Shown piece by piece: positions 20,174-35,718 of a stretch of 35,718 bases of DNA. The DNA lies in the NCBI GenBank assembly GCA_000310025.1, contig FN649736.1, positions 4,819,487 to 4,855,204 on the forward strand, read 5' to 3'. This DNA is from Ectocarpus siliculosus. Taxonomy: Eukaryota > Sar > Phaeophyceae > Ectocarpales > Ectocarpaceae. Made by a program: the position numbers and the translations under genes. Under the pieces are notes generated by a model. It saw only the letters and a program-made list of their open reading frames with translations, was not told the DNA's origin and ran no database searches. Within the stretch, counting starts at the first letter, position 1; every line of letters begins with the position of its first letter.

Positions 20174-23100
20174 ATGGCCCCCCAACCAAGGGCGGCGCAA
20201 GTGTCCCCACCCAAGCCTTGGGACCAACAACGACAACAACAACAACCACCGGGCGGGGCGCTGGGCCCCCCTTCCTCAGCGGCAGGGCCCACTACCCTCG
20301 CAAGTGGGGCAGGAGGAGGGGAGCGGTACGCCCGACCATTGTCGTCCGTGAGTGGGCAGCCACAGCAGTTGGGACAGCAGCGCGGGGGGTTGCCGGTAAG
20401 GACGGCGGGATCAGCACCTGCTGTCGCTGCAGGCAGCGGCGTTGCCGCGGGGGGCATTAGAAGGCTCAGCTCTGTCGGCGGGCGCGCGGCGACTGCCGGC
20501 GGAAACGCAGCAAGTGTCGCTTCGAGAGGGGCTCCCGGAGGGGAAGGCGCCGCTGCTGTTGCCTCGACGGCGCAGCAAGATGTGGGGGCAGCAACAGCAA
20601 CAGCAGCAGGTGCGACCGCAGCGAACGGCGGCTTGGCCAACGGTACGTCGACTGCTCCTGTTGTTGGGCAGCAGCAACAACAGCAAGCGGGATACGGGAC
20701 ATACGGAGGCGTGCAGAGCGGTTATGGGTCCACGGCGGGGAGTTACGGGCCGGCGAATCGATACGGAACTGCGGGCGCGTACGGAGGCGCCGGCGGTTAT
20801 GGGAGCTCCTACGGGAGCTCCTACGGGGCTGGAGGGTATGGAGGGTATGGAGGGTATGGAGGGTGAGTGCAGGAGGAAGCCGACCATCGTTGCGGTAACC
20901 GGGCCGTTGGTGACCCAATCGTTTCGGTTAGAGCACGATGCCCAGGGTGCTGAGTGGAGGTCGACGGCCACTACGTGTTGAGAGACCGCACACTCCCATG
21001 CTTGCATCGGGAGGTACAGATGCCATGCTCTCTGTTGCCTTCGGCATTTTAGGACCAGCTCAAGGTCAGTACAAGCGGCATGTGGCAATCTGAGTGTCTT
21101 TGAGTGCTCCGAGACTGGCTGGCTACGTTGCGGCTCGCGAGGCACAATCGCAAATGTCGCCGCTCTCTCGCCGTCAGCCTTTCGAGCGAGACGACTATGG
21201 TGGACAACGTCGGCGGGATGCGTTTGGTGTTTAACCGCGCCTTCCCTGTATGTTCATGGGTAACAGTTTTGTTTTATGAGAGTTTTTCTTCGTGCCGCTC
21301 TCTCGGCCAATCACATCGCATCGTCGTTCTCCACCTTCGTCTTTACCATCCTCACCCAACCCTTTCTCCTTTCCGTTGTTACTGCCTGAAAACAAACCAG
21401 ATACGGTGGCGGCTACGGCGGCGGAATGTCCTCGATGTACGGCGGGGGGTACGGCTCCTACGGCGGAGGGATGTACGGTGCAAGCCGATATGGGACGGGC
21501 GGGATGGGGATGGGCATGGGCATGGGCGGTATGGACCAGCAGTACTCATGGCTGCACAGCATCCAGCACTTCAGTTCGTCCTTGGGTTACCTGACAGAGG
21601 TGGGGGTCTTGTTTGTTTCGTTCTTCTCCGGATCCATTATTGATGGTAGTGCGGCAGGAGTGGTTTTCCCGAAATTTTGGGAGGACATGTAGGCCAACGC
21701 ACCGCATTCCTGTATGGGGGGTTTCTCATAGCCGTGCATGCCGCTGTCGTTGAGACCATTGACCTCGCACCCCTACGAAGCCAGGATGGAACACGCCGGG
21801 TTCTTACCGGACCAGGCTATTGGGGGGGGTTAACGCCCAGGCCCGACAGATGGGACCCTGCTCGACGTTGCTCACTGCACTGGTGGTGGTTTGTTTGGTT
21901 GCCATTGGACGACGCCCCCGGCGCCTTTTATGACTGACCCGTGCCTTTCATCGTCTGAACCATTGTGCGTGCGCGGCTGTTCCATTTTCTGCTACGTGTG
22001 TGTGTGTCGGCATTTTCAGATGCTAGGGATGAACACCCAGGCGATCGGCTTCGTTTTCGGTGAGTCGCTTCCCCCGCCTCACGCATATCATATGCTGCTG
22101 TATATCAGATCCCCGCAGTACATTGTAAGCTCCCGCGGGGAGGGTGGGAGAAGTTCGCCTCGGAGAGCCGAGTTTCAAAGCTCGATTGCTCGACCGGAGA
22201 AGAAGTTCCGTTGTCGGAAACGACGACATTCGAAAATATCTCTTATAGAGGTTTCCGAATAGGTGTCGTTTGGCGTTGGCCCCTTCTCGTTTCTGGAGCA
22301 ATAGAGCTTTGAATATGGGTCCAAAGGGTTGTGGTTCGTGGGTTGTGGAGAAGTGGAGCTTTGAAATTCGGTCCAACGGGGTACGATGTACACCGTTACA
22401 GATGGTCGGCGTGCGTTTGTTTTTGCGCACCGTTAGACTAAGAGTCCGTCCGAGTGCGTTGACACCTGGTCGTAGGAAAAGTCGAAGTATTTACCGAGAA
22501 GGTTTTCTAGAGATGTTTGTGGAAGGTAACATCATGCCCGTATGCAGTTGGTACCTCGAGCCGAAAAAGATTGAAGCATGGAAAACTTTTCTTACCCGCA
22601 CCGAAAACGCACAGGTAAGGATAAGCCAGCTCTGTTGCCACCTTTTTGTGGTGTTTTCATATGTGCCCCGTGTGTGACTTGATGGTCGCTGACTCTCCCG
22701 TCAAATTTGTTGTTGACCGCTCGTGGCCGAATTCTTTCCTAGCGAACTTGATGGGCTTCCTCGAACACATCGGCAACAGCCTGACGTCGATACAGCCGTG
22801 GCGAGAGTTCCCGCCCGGCCACCCGAGACACGGTAAGGAAGGGGTAGCCTTGTTACAGTCGATCGAAGACAGAGCGGTTCTAGAGAGCCATGTAGACTAC
22901 GCGCAACGACCGTTTGTCAACGACGTAACATCACAAGGAAGGGCAACCCTTCCGAGATCATTTTTGAGAGGGAATGTGTTGACATTTTTTTTTTCATGAA
23001 ATCCTGGACAGACCGACACTCCTGTTTTCTTTTGTGGATGCTTGGATCCTTGGTTACATGCTGTGTTTGGGCTTCGCCGCTCTAGGTTGGTGTCCGCCCG

Positions 23101-24220
23101 TGTTTTTAGATTGGTCTTCTTGGCAGCTGGTCGCTACGCTCACCCTCCAACCGACAGTGTCTTTAAGTACCAGTATAGTAGTATTTGTTTACGCCGTGTT
23201 GGAGGGCGCCTACGCACGCCCTGTTTACACCGATTACGACATCATATGCGCATCCTCAGTAAGTTGCAAAAGTCCCCTGAATCGAAAACAAATGCCCCAC
23301 AATTTCTCAGGAGAACCGCCGCCGACGCCAGAGGAAGAGCGGCGACGCTTGAGTCGGCTGAGAGTGCTGCGGTTCGCGCTTACCCTCGTCGTTGCTTACG
23401 CTGTGAGTGGCAGAACTTTTCGCTATATTGCGGGGTTGGATTGCGATATGCATAGATGTCCATCATTGTTGCTAAACTTTGCAGTCACTACATGTGGTTC
23501 GTTTTCCGCAGTTGGTGTTCTGTTGGGGGCTTAGGGGGGGGGCATGGTGCATCCAGCGTGGGGTTTCTGTGTGGTATTTGCGTGGTGCTCTTGAAGCAGG
23601 ACGCACTCTGCCGGAACCGGGTCGCAGCAACCCACCTTCATGGTGCCTCGACCCTGCCTGACATGCACAGGTTGTCGTCGGAACTAGCGAAACCGCAGTG
23701 CCGTTTTGTGCCAGCTGCGCCCACGTGCTTCCCTAGATCGGCCTTGTAGATGTAGGCAGAACACACCAAATTTGAAAGCAAAAACACACACCCTCCTTCT
23801 TGCCTTCCGTCCTTGCCGACGTGGTATCCTTGCAATATGCTTATTTCAGTACCCACCGGCCCGATATCCACCACCCTTACCCCCCTTGCATATCGTACGT
23901 GCGCTCTACTCTAACAGGGTTTCCGGGTATCTCGCGCATTACACCGACTCATCTCTGGGCGACATCGACCAAGACCAGCGATCGCGCAAGCATCCTTGGA
24001 AGACATTTACAGCTTACAGCAGCGGGGGGGCGTAGGCGGTGGAAACGGACGAGCGAATGCGGCGGCTGGGGCGGCAGATAGAATGGGTAGACGTCAACAG
24101 AGGGGGAGGGTGGGGTGGGGGGGTGGGGGGTCCGCTGTTTCCGGGGCGGGAGCTGGAGGCGGGGGCTTTGGAGGTAGCGGGGAGGGGTTCGATGGGACGG
24201 ATCCTTGGAGCGGGTTTTGA
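20174..24220 (+). CDS. PEX13: Peroxin 13 (peroxisomal docking-complex membrane protein), no SH3 domain
   Basis: Six exons fit in phase: 20174-20862, 21401-21599, 22020-22059, 22743-22832, 23311-23402 and 23918-24220, about 470 residues. The start is chosen because it gives an N-terminal PPKPWDQ motif typical of Pex13. Then come a Gln/Ala/Gly-rich stretch and Gly/Tyr-rich repeats (SSYGSSYG, GGYGGYGGYGG, and MGMGMGMGGM on exon 2). The conserved core follows: SWLHSIQHFSSSLGYLTE, MLGMNTQAIGFVF and FLEHIGNSL, then a membrane segment RVLRFALTLVVAYA joined to GFRVSRALHRLISGR. The C-terminus is a Gly-rich tail ending GTDPWSGF. Pex13 sits in the peroxisomal membrane and with Pex14 admits cargo-loaded Pex5. 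Like plant homologues, and unlike animal and fungal ones, this protein shows no SH3 domain. Exon 3 is only 40 nt. Confidence comes from the N-terminal motif, the composition and the membrane core. Confidence 0.82.
21716..21822. repeat. Dispersed repeat family B, copy 2
   Basis: Located in Pex13 intron 2, this runs from a G-run through ctcatagccgtgcatgcc, gagaccattgacctcgca, ggatggaacacgccgggttcttaccggacc to a second G-run. It shares most of its length with copies at 1295-1408 and, inverted, 32930-33051. Confidence 0.6.
22171..22313. repeat. Imperfect fold-back repeat in Pex13 intron 3
   Basis: The outer arms ttcaaagctcgattgctc (22174-22191) and gagcaatagagctttgaa (22296-22313) are reverse complements with one mismatch. 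The inner arms around 22218-22232 and 22257-22271 (aaacgacgacattcg / cgaataggtgtcgttt) also pair. A third partial copy of the right arm (ggagctttgaaattcggtcc) follows at about 22354-22373. Confidence 0.6.
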
Positions 24221-25867
24221 TGTTTGTTGACGGTTCGCTGTGTGTTCGTGAAGGGAGTGAAGACAGAGACGAGAGTGTATTCAAGTTTCGATCTTCGGAG
24301 ACGTTGTTGCATTGTTGCATTAGATGACTACTTGTAAGTCCTTTGTTTGGATGTGGTGTGTGGTTCGCTGTCGGGCGAGTGATGATAGTTGTGGTAACTG
24401 TCTTATGTTGTCAGTGTGCCGCTATTTTCTGCCGTGTACCATGATCAATACCGTGGACCTGTTTTAGCGATTGCTTAATCGAGTTTCTGGGCGAGATATG
24501 TGTCCGAGCGCTGAATGACGCACCGAGTGCCGGTAGAAGCTGTAACAGTTGTAGGGTACACGTGACTCAAGGGAAAGAAAGGCACGTACAACAAGCACCC
24601 GGATGAAAGTCCTATCCGTCTCCCCCCAAAGTCGAAGTTCGGGTGCATGAGAGAGCTTGCTCGGCGAGAGCTTTCAGTGACGATGTGCTCGGCTGACATC
24701 GGATTGCGCATCCCTCGTTTTCGTACCTTCGGGTAGTGTGCTTCCGCAGGTGCCGCTGCGCCACCGAATCCTGGCGTCCTCTATCGTGGTTTGTGGTGTT
24801 CAGTCTTGTCTACCCCCATCATCTTCGTCCCGTCCATCACGTCCGCAAGACTGTGGTTATATCTCCAAGGGGTAGTCTTTCTGTGTGTTCTTGTATTTTG
24901 CCTGAGGCTGCAGCATGTACCCAAACCGTATTGCTGCCTCCTGAAAAGTGTCATGTTCGGGCCGCACACCCCACTGCTCTCAGTGTACTTGCGAAAGGAC
25001 GCTGCTCCGTCTGTTGCACGTTGCGACCTTCGGCCTCCAGCCAGAGATGCTCTCGTTCAAACGCTTTGGACACCCACGCGTGTCATGGACATTTGAGTTC
25101 TCGCTCTCAATGGACCCGACGCGAGCAATGCAGCGTTTCTTTACAGGTTGTTTCCACTTTTTCGCCTCTTTGTCATGTTGCGACCAACTTACAGTATCAT
25201 CTCTGAGGATTGTTTTGGCGACCATTTATGGCCTGACCTGCATCCAAGTGCTCTCTGATCAGGAAGTGACGACACGGACAGGCACAACAAAACACAATAG
25301 AAAAATGACTTGACCAGGATACGTTGCGATCTTTAGGGAAAACCAGCAGCACACGATAAACCTACATGATGACTACATGTAGATTATGCTGCCAAAGAGT
25401 ACGGTCCATAGCTCAGACTCGAAAACTGGGCGAAACGCACACATGGCGAGGAATCCTAACAAGACACCTCGTACCCCCGAAGTGTGGTACAGCAAACAGT
25501 GCATCGTGTGCATGTCGTTGTGTCACTGAGACACTGAGACACTCCCCGAGACTGACTTTCAGGTTCTAGCGAAACGACACGCGAACCTTCACCCGGGGCA
25601 ATCGGCCATAAGGAATGTCCAGAGAGAGCGCACCATTGTCAGCAGCACAGCAGCGCAGAGGCAGACCTGCTGTCCCTCTCTCCATCACGTTACCCACCAA
25701 CTCGATCTGCAGTTCCAAGCCTGCCTTCTCCCCCCTCTCTCGAAAGGTAGGCGTTATCGTTGGCACAGCTTGCTTGTGGTGGGCTTCCTTCTGGCAGCAA
25801 ACTGACCAGCACCCGCTCGGAGCTTGGTAGAAAGGACCCGAGACCGTGCTGCTGCGAACGGGGTAAC
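24221..25867. other. Spacer between Pex13 and the NDR-type kinase
   Basis: This holds the Pex13 3' flank and the kinase 5' flank. No exon is securely recognised. The open frames at 24736-25206 and 24948-25313 (plus) resemble nothing known. A minus-strand frame ending at 25566 has coding-like composition and is listed separately. Confidence 0.4.
25566..25738 (-). CDS. Unrecognised candidate terminal exon (minus strand)
   Basis: A minus-strand open stretch ends at a TAG (25568-25566). It reads GLELQIELVGNVMERG, then RCCAADNGALSLDIPYG and ends VKVRVSFR. The residue mix looks coding rather than random, and no other strong gene competes for the same bases. No family is recognised, no upstream partner exon was found, and it lies just upstream of kinase exon 1 on the other strand. 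It may equally be chance or the 5' leader of the kinase. Low confidence. Confidence 0.15.

Positions 25868-35718
<9,851 letters not shown>

Noticed and set aside
20008-21145. Long minus-strand frames opposite Pex13 exon 1
   Set aside because: These are Pro/Ala- and Ser/Arg-rich mirrors of the GC-rich, repetitive Pex13 N-terminal exon.
24948-25313. Plus-strand frame with VATFGLQPEMLSFKRFGHPR, considered as an exon
   Set aside because: No family, no phase-compatible neighbour toward Pex13 or the kinase, and the rest of the frame is Cys/Ser-rich noise.

Overview
The window is nuclear DNA of a photosynthetic eukaryote, most likely a brown alga close to Ectocarpus. Five protein-coding loci can be read through spliced exons. 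The lineage argument rests on four things: a ROCO-family GTPase together with a free-standing 72-nt leucine-rich-repeat exon, the arrangement known for Ectocarpus LRR-ROCO genes; a plastid protein with a heterokont-type bipartite leader; introns of several hundred bases; and GC-rich exons. All gene models come from reading frames, splice signals and intron phases only, with no transcript evidence. Almost every long open frame in the window is a shadow. The 438-codon plus-strand frame at 9344-10660, for example, lies over minus-strand proteasome exons.

Layout: (1) 168-239, minus strand: one LRR exon cassette, probably part of a ROCO gene continuing off the left edge. (2) 1831-2140: a tRNA-derived SINE copy. 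(3) about 3054-7596, plus: Roc-COR part of a ROCO GTPase, with no LRR exons found upstream and an in-frame TGA, so probably a damaged member. (4) 9754-13386, minus: a divergent 20S proteasome alpha4-type subunit in five exons, with an optional hydrophobic N-terminal extension and a long insert. (5) 14501-18774, minus: a DWARF27-like (DUF4033) protein in eight exons with a plastid-type bipartite leader. Its third intron holds the second SINE copy. (6) 20174-24220, plus: peroxin 13 in six exons, Gly/Tyr-rich and without an SH3 domain. (7) 25868 to the right edge, plus: an NDR/LATS-type AGC kinase in at least 13 exons, all introns in phase 0, 3' end outside the window.

The genes do not form an operon or a shared pathway: they serve pathogen-receptor-like signalling, proteolysis, plastid apocarotenoid metabolism, peroxisome import and Hippo/MOB-type signalling. 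D27-like and Pex13 are divergently arranged over a 1.4-kb spacer. ROCO and the proteasome gene converge. The proteasome and D27-like genes are in tandem on the minus strand. The most unusual items are the extended alpha4 paralogue, the isolated inverted LRR cassette beside an LRR-less ROCO body, an intronic 62-bp-arm hairpin, a palindrome cluster around a D27 exon, and two well-supported GC-AG introns.
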